Assembly: GCF_027307225.1 (NCBI RefSeq)
Contig: NZ_DAHUXJ010000139.1
Location: forward strand, 1 to 64,000
DNA length: 64,000 nt
Origin: Bradyrhizobium sp.
GTDB taxonomy: Bacteria; Pseudomonadota; Alphaproteobacteria; Rhizobiales; Xanthobacteraceae
Direction of reading: 5' to 3'
In this document: positions 16,947 to 26,150 of the stretch, in pieces
How positions within the stretch are numbered: position 1 is the first letter of the stretch
How the letters are laid out: each line of letters begins with the position of its first letter
The notes under the pieces: generated by a model
Seen by the model: only the letters and a program-made list of their open reading frames with translations
The model's database searches: none
Told to the model about the DNA's origin: nothing
Position numbers and translations under genes: made by a program

Positions 16947-18383
16947 TTACACGCCGGTCTGCGTGATGAACTTGGTGTTCAGATAGGCCTCAAGCGCCTC
17001 TGAACCGCCTTCCGATCCATAGCCGGAATCCTTGACGCCGCCGAACGGCACTTCGGGCAGCGCCAGAGCAAAGCTGTTGATCGACATCATGCCGGCTTCA
17101 ACGGCCGCACCGATTGCACTCGCGGTCTTCGCCGATTTGGTGAAGGCGTAGGACGCAAGCCCAAACGGCAGCCGGTTGGCTTCAGTCGCGGCATCGTCGA
17201 ACTTGGAGAACGGCGAAATCAGCGCGAGCGGCGCGAACGGTTCCTCGCTCATGGCGCGGGCCGATTTCGGCACGTCGGTCACCACGGTCGGCTCGAAGAA
17301 GTACCCCTTGTTGCCGACGCGGTTGCCGCCGGTCGCAACCTTCGCCCCCTTGCCGACCGCGTCCTGGACCATGGTTTCGATCGCGCTGACCCGGCGGTCA
17401 TTGGCGAGCGCGCCCATCCTGGAGTCGGCATCGAGGCCGTTGCCGACCTGGATCGCCTTGGCGCCGTCCACGAATTGCTTGATGAATTTGTCGTAAACGC
17501 CTTCCTGCACCAGGAAACGCGTCGGCGAGATGCAGACCTGACCGGCATTGCGATATTTGGCGGCGACCATGATCTTGGCGGCAGATTCAATATCGGCATC
17601 ATCGAATACGATCACCGGAGCGTGGCCACCGAGTTCCATGGTCACGCGCTTCATGTGTTGACCCGCGAGCGCCGCAAGGTTCTTGCCGACGTTGGTCGAG
17701 CCCGTGAAGGAGATTTTGCGGATCACCGGATGCGGGATCAGATATTCGGAGATTTGCGACGGCACGCCGTAGACGAGGTTGACCACGCCTGCCGGCACGC
17801 CCGCGTCCACAAACGCCCGGATCAGTTCGGCCGGCGAGGCGGGGGTTTCCTCGGGTGCCTTGACGATGATCGAGCAGCCTGTAGCCAGCGCTGCGCTCAG
17901 CTTGCGAACGACCTGGTTGATCGGGAAATTCCAGGGCGTGAAGGCGGCGACCGGGCCGACTGGCTCCTTGAAGGCCATCTGGTAAACGCCCGGCGCCCGC
18001 GCCGGGATCAGCCGGCCATAGGCGCGGCGTCCTTCCTCGGCGAACCACTCTATAATGTCGGCCGCCGCCATGGTCTCGACCTTGGCCTCGGCCAGCACCT
18101 TGCCTTGCTCCATCGTCATGATGGTCGCGATCTTGTCGGCGCGCTCGCGCATCAATTCGGCCGCCTTGCGCATCACCTTGGAGCGTTCATAAGCCGACAC
18201 CACGCGCCAGGCCTTGAAGCCTTTTTCCGCCGCCGCCAGCGCCTCATCGAGGTCAGCCTTTTCGGCGTGGGCCACTGTGCCCACGACCTCTTCCGTCGCC
18301 GGATTGAGGACGGGGATGGTCTTTCCGGAAGCGGCGGGCCGCCATTTACCGTCGATGAACAGCTGAACGTTCGGGTAATTCAT
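16947..18383 (-). CDS. NAD(P)-dependent succinate-semialdehyde-type aldehyde dehydrogenase
   Basis: A 478-residue aldehyde dehydrogenase of the GabD/succinate-semialdehyde group. Catalytic residues are N152 (PWNFPINQ), E250 (MELGGHAP) and C284 (GQVCISPTRF); FTGSTNVGK binds the cofactor. Its length and the CISPTRF context fit a GabD-like enzyme oxidising a short semialdehyde, but related enzymes use glycolaldehyde or other aldehydes. It stands alone; the repeat copy 4 lies about 150 bp 5' of its start. Confidence 0.83.
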   Translation of the reverse strand: MNYPNVQLFIDGKWRPAASGKTIPVLNPATEEVVGTVAHAEKADLDEALAAAEKGFKAWRVVSAYERSKVMRKAAELMRERADKIATIMTMEQGKVLAEAKVETMAAADIIEWFAEEGRRAYGRLIPARAPGVYQMAFKEPVGPVAAFTPWNFPINQVVRKLSAALATGCSIIVKAPEETPASPAELIRAFVDAGVPAGVVNLVYGVPSQISEYLIPHPVIRKISFTGSTNVGKNLAALAGQHMKRVTMELGGHAPVIVFDDADIESAAKIMVAAKYRNAGQVCISPTRFLVQEGVYDKFIKQFVDGAKAIQVGNGLDADSRMGALANDRRVSAIETMVQDAVGKGAKVATGGNRVGNKGYFFEPTVVTDVPKSARAMSEEPFAPLALISPFSKFDDAATEANRLPFGLASYAFTKSAKTASAIGAAVEAGMMSINSFALALPEVPFGGVKDSGYGSEGGSEALEAYLNTKFITQTGV

Positions 18384-18532
18384 TCTATTTTCTCCGATTT
18401 TTTCTAAAGGCTCCTCCGCCGCGCGGAGAACAGCACGTTCGCCGGCCTCATTTCAAGTGCAAGGGCGGCAGGTCGAGCGGGCAGCTTTGGCAAGCCGGGT
18501 ACGCGCTGGTCGGCGGCTGCGAGGTTCGAGGG

Positions 18533-18694
18533 CTTGTGCGGTGAATTTGAAGTTCCTATCAGTTTCGCCGAGAGTTCGTTATAGGAACTTCAAATTAAAA
18601 GGCGCTACTCAAATCAATAACTTGCTAGAGCTCTTTCAATTCCGAAAGTCGCATTGGAGGGGCCGTAATGCGAGCTTCGGAATCGGAGCTCTAG
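18533..18694 (-). repeat. Double-hairpin palindromic element, copy 4
   Basis: First hairpin 18533-18610, arms TTTGAAGTTCCTAT/ATAGGAACTTCAAA, with imperfect feet (CTTG and ACTC). Linker 18611-18624, reverse complement of CAAGTTATTGATTT. Second hairpin 18625-18694, CTAG to CTAG, arms less perfect than in other copies. One base beyond its end is a second CTAG (18696-18699) that holds the TAG stop of the response-regulator gene. Confidence 0.82.
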
Positions 18695-18695
18695 T

Positions 18696-19337
18696 CTAGT
18701 CCGTTACGATCCCGGCCCGCCTGGCCGCCGCGGCTGCCTGGGTGCGATTGACCACGCCAAGCGCTTTGAAGATCGCGGTGATGTGCGACTTGGTGGTCTT
18801 TTCGGACAGTTCGAGCGTGCGGCTGATCTCCTTGTTGGACAATCCTCGGCAGAGCTGCTGCAGCACCTCGGTTTGTCGTTCGGTCAACCGCTCGCCGGCT
18901 TCGCTCATCGCGCGGCCGGAGCCTCCGTTCGCGACCGGCGCGATGTCGGCCATTAGCGGCGGGACATAAATCTCGCCCGCCAACACCAGACGCAGCGCTG
19001 ACAGGATATTTTTGGGACTGGCCGATTTCGGCACGTAACCGACAGCGCCTGCCTTCAGGGCCAGCCGCACATCGTTCGGATCTTCCGACGACGACAGCAC
19101 GATGACCGGCAATTGCGGGAAGCGTTTGGCGAAAATCGGGATCAGGTCCATGCCACCCTGATCGGGTATATTGAGATCGAGAAACACCACGTCGAGATCC
19201 GGATGCGCCTCCGCCAGGCGCAATCCTTCGGCCGTATTCGAAGCCTGCATGACCTCGGCTCCCTGCTCGAATTGCCGGAGCAGGGCGACGAGCCCTTCGC
19301 GCAGGATCGCGTGATCATCCACAATCAGCAGCTTCAT
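18696..19337 (-). CDS. NarL/LuxR-family response regulator
   Basis: A 213-residue response regulator: an N-terminal receiver with the acidic pocket DDH (residues 7-9) and phospho-acceptor D54 (VFLDLNIP), then a LuxR-type helix-turn-helix (ERLTERQTEVLQQLCRGLSN, NKEISRTLELSEKTTKSHI). It should bind DNA when phosphorylated. It is divergent from the hybrid histidine kinase gene 196 bp away, its likely partner. The target genes are unknown; the formaldehyde/methanol locus begins 2.3 kb beyond the kinase. Confidence 0.9.
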   Translation of the reverse strand: MKLLIVDDHAILREGLVALLRQFEQGAEVMQASNTAEGLRLAEAHPDLDVVFLDLNIPDQGGMDLIPIFAKRFPQLPVIVLSSSEDPNDVRLALKAGAVGYVPKSASPKNILSALRLVLAGEIYVPPLMADIAPVANGGSGRAMSEAGERLTERQTEVLQQLCRGLSNKEISRTLELSEKTTKSHITAIFKALGVVNRTQAAAAARRAGIVTD

Positions 19338-19533
19338 GCGGCATTGTTTCCCGCAAATTTCGACGGACGACAAGGCACGGGATCGTCCGTCTTAGGTCCT
19401 AAGACCAGTCTTGCGACCGGGCGCGGACTCATCATTGGCAGCGTTTCTGCTCTGGATTTCGGCCGATAGCACCTATAGTCGCGCCGCTACATTGGTTCGG
19501 CCAGTGCGGCCGCGACAGGTGGGTCCATCCGCA

Positions 19534-21294
19534 ATGAAAATCGCCGTTTCTCCGCAGCGTCTGGACGAATTGCGTGCTGAGCAGATTGCCGGCTTCTACC
19601 GCAATTCGACTCCCGGAACAGTGGGCGGCATGCTCGCTGCCGCAATCCTGTCGGCGATGCTGGTCTATGAAAAGGCCACATCCTTGCGTACCGCGAGCAT
19701 CTTCCTTTTGTCACTGGCTGCAAGCACGCTCGCTCGGCTGGTTTTGATCGGGATTTACAAGAAGGCACAAGGACCGGCGAAAGAGTGGCGCCGCTGGGCG
19801 TTCTGGGCCCTGGCAACCTCACTTGTCGGCGGCTCGTGCTGGGGCGTGGGAGCGCTGTTTTTGATGGACCCGCTCCGCCCGGAATATCAGTTCATAGTCC
19901 TTCTGACCTGCGCGGCGCTGGCTGCCGGCTCGATCACCGCATTCGGCACCTATCTGCCGTCTTACTATTGCAACCTCTTTGCTATCATGGTCCCGACTGG
20001 TGTCTGGTCGGCGCTTTACGGAGACCTGCTGCACTGGACCTACGCTATCCTTGCGGTTCTCTGGATCGCCGTCGTTGCAGTTCTTGCCAATTCCTTCAGC
20101 CAGCTTCTGGTCGACTCGCTCCAGTTGCAATTTGCCAACCTCGATCTTGCCAACGATCTGCTGCGTCAGAAGGAGCTTGCCGATGCGGCCAATGTCGCCA
20201 AGTCGAGTTTTCTGGCGTCGGCAAGCCATGACCTGAGACAGCCGGTGCATGCGCTCGGCATGTTCGTCGGCGCACTGCGAGATCGGCCACTCGATGAAGC
20301 CAGCGCCCGGCTGGTCCGGCAAATCCAGAACTCCGTCGGCGCACTCGATGGCCTGTTTGCCGCGATCCTCGACATTTCCCGTCTCGATGCCGGCGTCATC
20401 GAGAGCAGGCCGCACGCCTTCGCCATCCAGCCGCTGCTGGAGCGAATCTGCCGCGACGAAATGCCGGAGGTTGATCGCAAGGGCATCGCGCTGCGTCTTG
20501 TTCCATGCAGCCTGACTGTACAGACCGATCCGGTATTGCTCGAGCGTGTCCTGCGCAACCTCGTTTCCAACGCGGTCCGCTATACCGATAATGGACGTGT
20601 CGTGGTCGGCTGCCGGCGCGGCGCTCGGCTCAGCATCGAAGTGTGGGATTCAGGGCGCGGCATCTCGGCCGATCAGCACGACCAGATATTTCAGGAGTTC
20701 TACCAGATCGGAAACCCGGAGCGTGACCGCACGCGGGGGCTAGGCCTTGGCCTTGCGATCGTGCAGCGCCTGACGAAAATCCTCGATATACCCATGCGGA
20801 TGCAATCGCGGCTCGGCAAGGGGTCCGCATTCAAGCTGTCGGTCGCGCCGGCCGCACGGAAAGAGGCTTCCATCGACCCGCCTCGGGAAGCTTCTCTGGT
20901 CGCGCACCGTTCGATGTTGATCCTGGTCGTGGACGATGAGGTTGCGATCCAGGAAGCGATGGTTGCATTGATGACCGGCTGGGGGCATCAGGTCGTCGCC
21001 ACCGGCTCCTGCGCCGAAATGCTGGAGCGCGCGGCAACCTTCACCAGCACACCGGACCTGATCATTTCAGACTATCGTCTGCGTAACGACGAAGACGGCA
21101 TCGCCGCGATCGAACGGCTACGGTCCGAGTTCAACAGCGACATTCCGGCGATCCTGATTACCGGCGACACTGCCCCCGACCGGATTCGCGAAGCGATGGC
21201 GAGCGGTTGTCTCCTGATGCACAAGCCGGTGTCGAACAGCCGTTTGCGCGCGGCTATCGTCAATCTGGCCAGTGAGACTGCGGCCGAGGTTTGA
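19534..21294 (+). CDS. Membrane hybrid histidine kinase/response regulator
   Basis: A 586-residue sensor. The N-terminal 185 residues contain several hydrophobic spans with no periplasmic domain, which suggests a membrane-embedded or cytoplasmic signal. A dimerisation/phosphotransfer helix follows, with H232 (SHDLRQPVHALG), then an HATPase domain (RNLVSNAVRYTDNG; LGLGLAIVQRL), and a C-terminal receiver (VVDDEVAIQEAM; LIISDYRLRN; ILITGD). The HDLRQP form of the H-box is typical of alphaproteobacterial hybrid kinases paired with NarL-type regulators. The ATG at 19534 is favoured; the upstream extension to 19411 lacks domain character. Confidence 0.88.
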   Translation: MKIAVSPQRLDELRAEQIAGFYRNSTPGTVGGMLAAAILSAMLVYEKATSLRTASIFLLSLAASTLARLVLIGIYKKAQGPAKEWRRWAFWALATSLVGGSCWGVGALFLMDPLRPEYQFIVLLTCAALAAGSITAFGTYLPSYYCNLFAIMVPTGVWSALYGDLLHWTYAILAVLWIAVVAVLANSFSQLLVDSLQLQFANLDLANDLLRQKELADAANVAKSSFLASASHDLRQPVHALGMFVGALRDRPLDEASARLVRQIQNSVGALDGLFAAILDISRLDAGVIESRPHAFAIQPLLERICRDEMPEVDRKGIALRLVPCSLTVQTDPVLLERVLRNLVSNAVRYTDNGRVVVGCRRGARLSIEVWDSGRGISADQHDQIFQEFYQIGNPERDRTRGLGLGLAIVQRLTKILDIPMRMQSRLGKGSAFKLSVAPAARKEASIDPPREASLVAHRSMLILVVDDEVAIQEAMVALMTGWGHQVVATGSCAEMLERAATFTSTPDLIISDYRLRNDEDGIAAIERLRSEFNSDIPAILITGDTAPDRIREAMASGCLLMHKPVSNSRLRAAIVNLASETAAEV

Positions 21295-21445
21295 GCCCAG
21301 GGTAGCAAAAGCGGGTTGGGGCAGGGCAGTGCCGGCGGCTTGATGCTGACGGCATTGCAACGGCCGGCGATTTCGTCTGGAAGACGAGCATGGCATCCGG
21401 CCAACGGCCCGAGCCTCTATTGTGCATTCCGACACAATAAAGGAC

Positions 21446-21473
21446 GGCCTCGCTGCAAAATGCGAGCGAGGCC
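21446..21473. terminator. Hairpin between convergent genes
   Basis: A perfect 9-bp stem GGCCTCGCT/AGCGAGGCC with a 10-base loop lies in the 320-bp gap between the kinase gene (ending 21294) and gfa (ending 21618). It could terminate transcription from both sides, but neither flank has a clear T-tract. Nothing else is recognised in this gap. Confidence 0.4.
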
Positions 21474-21617
21474 TATAGTTCTTCGGGTCCGGGAGGAGGC
21501 TGAGCCAAGACCCGTCGTGTTTGCCGGTCAGGGAGAAGGCCGGCTTTGCTTGATCGATCCACGCCGTCATTACGATTGAGATATCCGGCGATTTCTCCTT
21601 GTTGTCTGCCTCGCGGA

Positions 21618-22181
21618 TCAGGCTGCCTTTGATTTCGCCACGTGTGTAGCGATGGCATCCATCAGCGCCGGAGACAGGCAATCGTAGGGTTCAAGTCCCA
21701 GTTCTTTGAGCCGGCCGCGAATTGCATCCATCTGCTCCGGTTTGACGCCGGACTCGATGACCGAGGAAACGAACGCCGCAAATCCCGGTGCCGCAGAGCC
21801 CGATTCCTGGAACAGTTCGGGATGGATGAAATCGAGACCGTAGAACGGATGTCCCTTGTTTTCGATACGGCCATACATGTGCGTGCCGCATACCTTGCAG
21901 GCGTATCGCTGGATGGTCTTCGAGGGATCGACGATGTGCAACTTGTCGCTATTCTCGAGCACCGTCACGTTCTGGCGCGGCACGACGGCCACCACCGAGA
22001 AAACGGCATCATCGGGCTTCCAGCACTGCGTGCATCCGCAGGCGTGGTTGTGAGCGACGTCGCCTTTGATGCCGACCTTGACCGGCTTGTCCTTGCATTT
22101 GCAGACCAGCGTTCCGCCGGCAAAGCTGCCAGAGCCTTTCTTCACACCATTGTCGACCGAGGGATGGATATGAACGTTCAT
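21618..22181 (-). CDS. gfa: S-(hydroxymethyl)glutathione synthase (glutathione-dependent formaldehyde-activating enzyme)
   Basis: A 187-residue Gfa-family zinc protein that promotes condensation of formaldehyde with glutathione, giving S-hydroxymethylglutathione. The Cys zinc ligands are arranged as in the family: C27-x-C29 (VCKCK), C48-x-C50-xx-C53 (CGCTQC) and C95-xx-C98 (CKVCGTH). It lies 36 bp after adhC on the same strand, which encodes the next pathway step, and near xoxF, the source of formaldehyde. Cytoplasmic. Confidence 0.94.
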   Translation of the reverse strand: MNVHIHPSVDNGVKKGSGSFAGGTLVCKCKDKPVKVGIKGDVAHNHACGCTQCWKPDDAVFSVVAVVPRQNVTVLENSDKLHIVDPSKTIQRYACKVCGTHMYGRIENKGHPFYGLDFIHPELFQESGSAAPGFAAFVSSVIESGVKPEQMDAIRGRLKELGLEPYDCLSPALMDAIATHVAKSKAA

Positions 22182-22217
22182 GAGGCTATCCTCCTTTGCG
22201 CTTGAAATTTTTGTTGG

Positions 22218-23327
22218 TCAGTACACGACGACTGAACGGATTGATTTGCCTTCGTGCATCAGATCGAAGCCCTTGTTGATGTCTTCCAGCTTGAGGGTGT
22301 GCGTGATCATAGGATCGATCTGAATCTTTCCATCCATGTACCAGTCGACGATCTTCGGCACGTCGGTGCGCCCGCGTGCTCCGCCGAACGCTGTGCCTTT
22401 CCAGACACGGCCGGTGACGAGCTGGAATGGCCGCGTGGCAATTTCCTTGCCGGACTCCGCCACGCCGATCACAACCGATACGCCCCAGCCACGGTGGCAG
22501 GCTTCGAGCGCCTGGCGCATGACGGTGGTGTTGCCGGTGCAGTCGAATGTGAAGTCCGCGCCGCCGTCCGTGAGGGACACCAGGTGCTGCACGATGTCGT
22601 CCGAAACTTTCTTCGGGTTCACGAAGTCTGTCATGCCGAACCGGCGGCCCCAATCCGCCTTCGAGTCGTTGATGTCAACGCCGATGATCTTGTTGGCGCC
22701 GACCATCTTGGCGCCCTGGATTACGTTGAGCCCGATGCCGCCGAGACCGAATACGACGACATTCGCGCCGGGCGTAACCTTGGCGGTGTTCACCACCGCG
22801 CCGACGCCCGTCGTCACGCCGCAGCCGATGTAGCAGCTCTTGTCGAACGGGGCGTCCTCGCGAATCTTTGCGACCGCTATTTCCGGCAGGACCGTGAAGT
22901 TCGAGAAAGTCGAGCACCCCATATAATGATAAACGGTCTTGCCCTTGTAGCTGAAGCGCGACGTGCCATCCGGCATCAGGCCCTTGCCCTGGGTGGTGCG
23001 GATCGCCGTACAAAGATTTGTCTTCTGGCTCAGGCAGCTTTTGCACTGACGGCATTCCGGCGTGTACAGCGGAATGACGTGATCGCCAGCCTTGACTGAC
23101 GTGACGCCAGCGCCGACCGCTCGCACGATACCCGCGCCTTCGTGGCCAAGGATCGATGGGAAAATTCCTTCGCTGTCGAAGCCGTCGAGCGTGTAGGCGT
23201 CGGTATGGCAAATGCCTGTGGCCTTGATTTCGACGAGAACCTCGCCGGCCTTAGGTCCTTCGAGATCCAGCTCGACGATTTCCAGCGGCTTCTTGGCTTC
23301 AAATGCGACGGCGGCACGTGTCTTCAT
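22218..23327 (-). CDS. adhC: S-(hydroxymethyl)glutathione dehydrogenase (class III alcohol dehydrogenase)
   Basis: A 369-residue zinc medium-chain dehydrogenase that oxidises S-hydroxymethylglutathione to S-formylglutathione with NAD. Catalytic zinc ligands are in ATGICHTDAYTLDG and LGHEGAGIV; the structural zinc loop is CRQCKSCLSQKTNLC. The Rossmann segment is VFGLGGIGLNVIQGAKM. The length and the class III-specific stretch IRTTQGKGLMPDGTSRFS are diagnostic. It sits between gfa and the cytochrome gene on the same strand, 24 bp downstream of the latter. Other symbols in use are flhA and frmA. Confidence 0.95.
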   Translation of the reverse strand: MKTRAAVAFEAKKPLEIVELDLEGPKAGEVLVEIKATGICHTDAYTLDGFDSEGIFPSILGHEGAGIVRAVGAGVTSVKAGDHVIPLYTPECRQCKSCLSQKTNLCTAIRTTQGKGLMPDGTSRFSYKGKTVYHYMGCSTFSNFTVLPEIAVAKIREDAPFDKSCYIGCGVTTGVGAVVNTAKVTPGANVVVFGLGGIGLNVIQGAKMVGANKIIGVDINDSKADWGRRFGMTDFVNPKKVSDDIVQHLVSLTDGGADFTFDCTGNTTVMRQALEACHRGWGVSVVIGVAESGKEIATRPFQLVTGRVWKGTAFGGARGRTDVPKIVDWYMDGKIQIDPMITHTLKLEDINKGFDLMHEGKSIRSVVVY

Positions 23328-23351
23328 GGTCTGATCCTGTCTTGCTCAACT

Positions 23352-23876
23352 TCAGTGCTTGGCGGCCATACAGGAGTCCTCAGCTTTGACATAAGCCGGA
23401 GTTTTGTCCTCGTGTTTGGCCGGGCGCACGCGCGCCAATGCGTCGTCAGAGCGAGCCCGCAGGTAGACGAAGATGTCGTCCAAATAGCAAGTCACGTTCG
23501 GATTGTTACCAAAGGCCGGCATCACATTATCCTGCGACGTACTGACGTTCTTGCGGCCGCTCGCAACGATCGAAAGAAATTCGCCGTAGCTCATCGTGTT
23601 CAGCGAGTTCTTCAGCGCGGGCGCGTAGCTCGATCCCATGCCGTCGGGACCGTGGCAAACATGGCAGGTCGAGTGATAGCGGCGATATCCCGAATAGGTG
23701 TACCAATCGACCGTACCATCCGGCTGGATCTTGTAAGTCGGGTTTCCTTGCTTGTCGAAATACTCGCCCTGGTCGGTTTTCTTCACGGAAGCCGGGTCGC
23801 CCGAACCATCGGCGAAGGCTATCCCTCCTGCAGCGAACAGCATGGCCGCTGCGGTCAGTAGGCAGATGATACGCAA
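23352..23876 (-). CDS. xoxG: c-type cytochrome for methanol oxidation (XoxG-like)
   Basis: A 174-residue periplasmic cytochrome: a signal peptide (about 1-22), one haem site C71-H-V-C74-H75, and a probable distal ligand M119 in DNVMPAFGNNP. It is encoded 79 bp after xoxF on the same strand and should accept electrons from the PQQ enzyme. It matches the type often annotated as methanol-metabolism-related cytochrome. A stable hairpin separates it from xoxF. Two extra Cys (C129, in NVTCYLDD, and one near the C-terminus) may form a disulfide. Confidence 0.85.
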   Translation of the reverse strand: MRIICLLTAAAMLFAAGGIAFADGSGDPASVKKTDQGEYFDKQGNPTYKIQPDGTVDWYTYSGYRRYHSTCHVCHGPDGMGSSYAPALKNSLNTMSYGEFLSIVASGRKNVSTSQDNVMPAFGNNPNVTCYLDDIFVYLRARSDDALARVRPAKHEDKTPAYVKAEDSCMAAKH

Positions 23877-23909
23877 AAGCTTGTCCTCGGCTATCGATGT
23901 CGCGTCATT

Positions 23910-23938
23910 CCGGTGCGCGGGGTAAACCCGCGCACCGG
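23910..23938 (-). promoter_or_regulatory. Stable intercistronic hairpin between xoxF and xoxG
   Basis: A perfect 12-bp GC-rich stem (CCGGTGCGCGGG/CCCGCGCACCGG) with a 5-base loop fills most of the 79-bp gap. There is no T-tract, so an mRNA-stabilising or partial-termination role, letting xoxF mRNA exceed that of the downstream genes, seems more likely than full termination. Confidence 0.6.
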
Positions 23939-23955
23939 AGACGAGAGCTTTCAGC

Positions 23956-25758
23956 TCACTGCGGCAGTGCGAATACGGTGAGCGTTCCGCCGAGCGCGGT
24001 ATAGTTGCTCAGCGCAGCATAGCCACCGACGGCACCCAGACCGGCGGTTGGATCAGTCAAGCCGGCCGCAAGGCCGATGCCCGCCCAACCACCGACACCG
24101 GACAGTATGGCAATGTACTGCTTGCCGTTGTGCTCGTAGGTCGTGACGTTGCCGATGATGCCGGACGGAGTCTTGAACTTGTAGAGTTCCTTGCCCGTCT
24201 TGGCATCGACTGCCTTCAGGTAGCCTTCCAGCGTGCCGTAGAACACGACGCCACCGGCGGTCGCGAGCGCGCCTGACCAGACCGAGAACTGTTCCTTGTC
24301 CGACCAGACGATCTTGCCGGTCTTGTTATCCCAGGCGATGAAGTTGCCCATGTTGGTATCGCCGGGAGGCGGATACATCGATAGAGTCGCACCCACATAG
24401 GGCTGACCGGCGGTGTAGCTCACCTTGAACGGTTCGTAGTCCATGCAGACGTGGTTGGTCGGAACGTAGAACAGGCCCGTGTCCGGCGAGTAGGCTGCCG
24501 GCTGCTCGTCCTTGGAGCCGAGCGCGGCCGGGCAGATACCCTTGTTGTTGTGGTCTTCGCCCTGCTTGTCAGTCGAGTATTCGTCGACCACTTTCGGCCG
24601 TCCGTAGGTCGGCGAGCTCTTGTTCATATCGACGCCGGAGGTCCAGTTGACCTTCGGATCGTACTTCTGCGCAACCAGCAGTTCGCCGTTGGTGCGGTCG
24701 AGCGTATAGCCGAGACCGTTGCGGTCGAAATGGGTCAGCAGCTTGCGCGGCTTTCCGTCGATCGACTGATCGGTGAGGATCATTTCGTTGACGCCGTCAT
24801 AGTCCCATTCGTCATGGGGCGTCATCTGATAGACCCACTTCGCAACGCCGGTCTCGGGATTGCGGGCGAAAATGGTCATGGACCATTTGTTGTCGCCGGG
24901 CCGCTGCTTCGGATTCCAGGTCGAGGGATTTCCCGATCCGTAGTAGACGAGGTCAAGCGACGGATCATAGGCAATCCAGCCCCATGTGCAGCCGCCACCG
25001 ATCTTCCACTGATCGCCTTCCCAGGTCTTCAAGCTCGAATCCTTGCCGACTGGCTTGCCGAGCGACGTGGTCTTGTCGTCGAACAGGAGCTGATCGTCCG
25101 GACCTTCGGAATAGGCCTTCCAGGCCTGCTTGCCGTCCTTGATGTTGTAGGCGGTCATGCTGCACTGGACACCGAATTCGCCGCCCGAGGTGCCGACCAA
25201 TACCTTGTCCTTGACGACGAGCGGCGCCGAGGTGCCGGTCTGTCCTTTGCTCGGATCGCCGTTGACCGCGGTCCACTCGACATTGCCGTTCTTCGAGTTG
25301 AGCGCGACGAGTTTGTCGTCGGCCTGATGCAGGAAGATCTTGCCGTCGGCGTAAGCGAGGCCGCGGTTGACGGTGTCGCAGCACATCACCGGGATGACGT
25401 TCGGGTCCTGCTTGGGCTCGTACATCCAGATGATCTTGTTCTCGTTGGAAAGGTCGAGAGCGTAGACCTTGTTCGGGAAGGGCGTGTGAACGTACATCGT
25501 GTTGCCGACGATGAGCGGTCCGCCTTCGTGACCGCGCAGCACGCCGGTCGAGAAGGTCCAGGCGACCTGCAATTTACCGACGTTGGACGCGTTGATCTGC
25601 TTCAGCTTGGAATAGCGGGTGTTGGCGTAATCGCCAGCCTGCATCACCCACTCAGCCGGATTCTGAGTCATCCGGTGCACTTCGTCATTGGCTACAGCGC
25701 TTCCTGCGGCCATGGCCGCCATTGCGCCGAGACCAGTCGCGAGTAGTACCTTTCGCAT
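23956..25758 (-). CDS. xoxF: Lanthanide-dependent PQQ methanol dehydrogenase
   Basis: A 600-residue periplasmic quinoprotein with an eight-bladed propeller and a signal peptide (about 1-23). It oxidises methanol to formaldehyde (or formate) using PQQ and a lanthanide. The redox disulfide of vicinal cysteines is C126-C127 (VMCCDTVNRG). Metal/PQQ residues by family alignment are E194 (SGGEFG), N277 (GSGNPSTW), D319 (catalytic) and D321. The D319-Y-D321 motif is decisive: the second Asp is the extra lanthanide ligand of XoxF and is an Ala in the calcium enzyme MxaF. A strong ribosome site (GGGAGG) precedes the ATG. A XoxG-type cytochrome and glutathione-pathway genes follow it. Confidence 0.96.
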   Translation of the reverse strand: MRKVLLATGLGAMAAMAAGSAVANDEVHRMTQNPAEWVMQAGDYANTRYSKLKQINASNVGKLQVAWTFSTGVLRGHEGGPLIVGNTMYVHTPFPNKVYALDLSNENKIIWMYEPKQDPNVIPVMCCDTVNRGLAYADGKIFLHQADDKLVALNSKNGNVEWTAVNGDPSKGQTGTSAPLVVKDKVLVGTSGGEFGVQCSMTAYNIKDGKQAWKAYSEGPDDQLLFDDKTTSLGKPVGKDSSLKTWEGDQWKIGGGCTWGWIAYDPSLDLVYYGSGNPSTWNPKQRPGDNKWSMTIFARNPETGVAKWVYQMTPHDEWDYDGVNEMILTDQSIDGKPRKLLTHFDRNGLGYTLDRTNGELLVAQKYDPKVNWTSGVDMNKSSPTYGRPKVVDEYSTDKQGEDHNNKGICPAALGSKDEQPAAYSPDTGLFYVPTNHVCMDYEPFKVSYTAGQPYVGATLSMYPPPGDTNMGNFIAWDNKTGKIVWSDKEQFSVWSGALATAGGVVFYGTLEGYLKAVDAKTGKELYKFKTPSGIIGNVTTYEHNGKQYIAILSGVGGWAGIGLAAGLTDPTAGLGAVGGYAALSNYTALGGTLTVFALPQ

Positions 25759-26150
25759 CGTGGTTCCTCCCAGGTTTTGAGCTTAGGGTGCCGCAGGGGT
25801 GCGGCCCGATTTCGAGCTTTATTGCCTAAATTTCTATCCTCTTCGAAAGGCTGCGACTTGCCCGAGAGCGAATCCGGATTGCTCAATAGCGAAGCGCGAT
25901 TAACTTTTTTGCTCCCACTTTTTCGCCCACGACTGCCGGTGGCGCCGTTCGGTTCCCCCTTGATGCGGGCATTCAACGCCTCAGCGGGAGGTTTTCCTTG
26001 ACGGCGCTGAAACTTGGACAGAGGATCGCCTAAAGACAGCAAGAGGAACGCCCGCGATTCCAGGTTCGGCCGCCTCAACTTGGCCTTGGAAATCGCTTAT
26101 CCGTGACCAATCGTGGAGGGTCACGGTTGATCTCAAACCGGTGCCGGCAA
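25759..26150. promoter_or_regulatory. Divergent promoter region of xoxF and the AraC-type regulator gene
   Basis: About 390 bp with no credible gene, noticeably more AT-rich than its neighbours around 25815-25925. It must contain the promoters of both divergent genes and probably the binding site of the regulator. A small inverted repeat GCCGCA/TGCGGC lies near 25792-25807, in the xoxF leader. I cannot assign -35/-10 boxes with confidence. Confidence 0.5.

Noticed and set aside
24451..25746. Open frame of 431 codons antisense to xoxF
   Set aside because: XoxF is unmistakable on the other strand; the antisense frame arises from GC-rich third positions.
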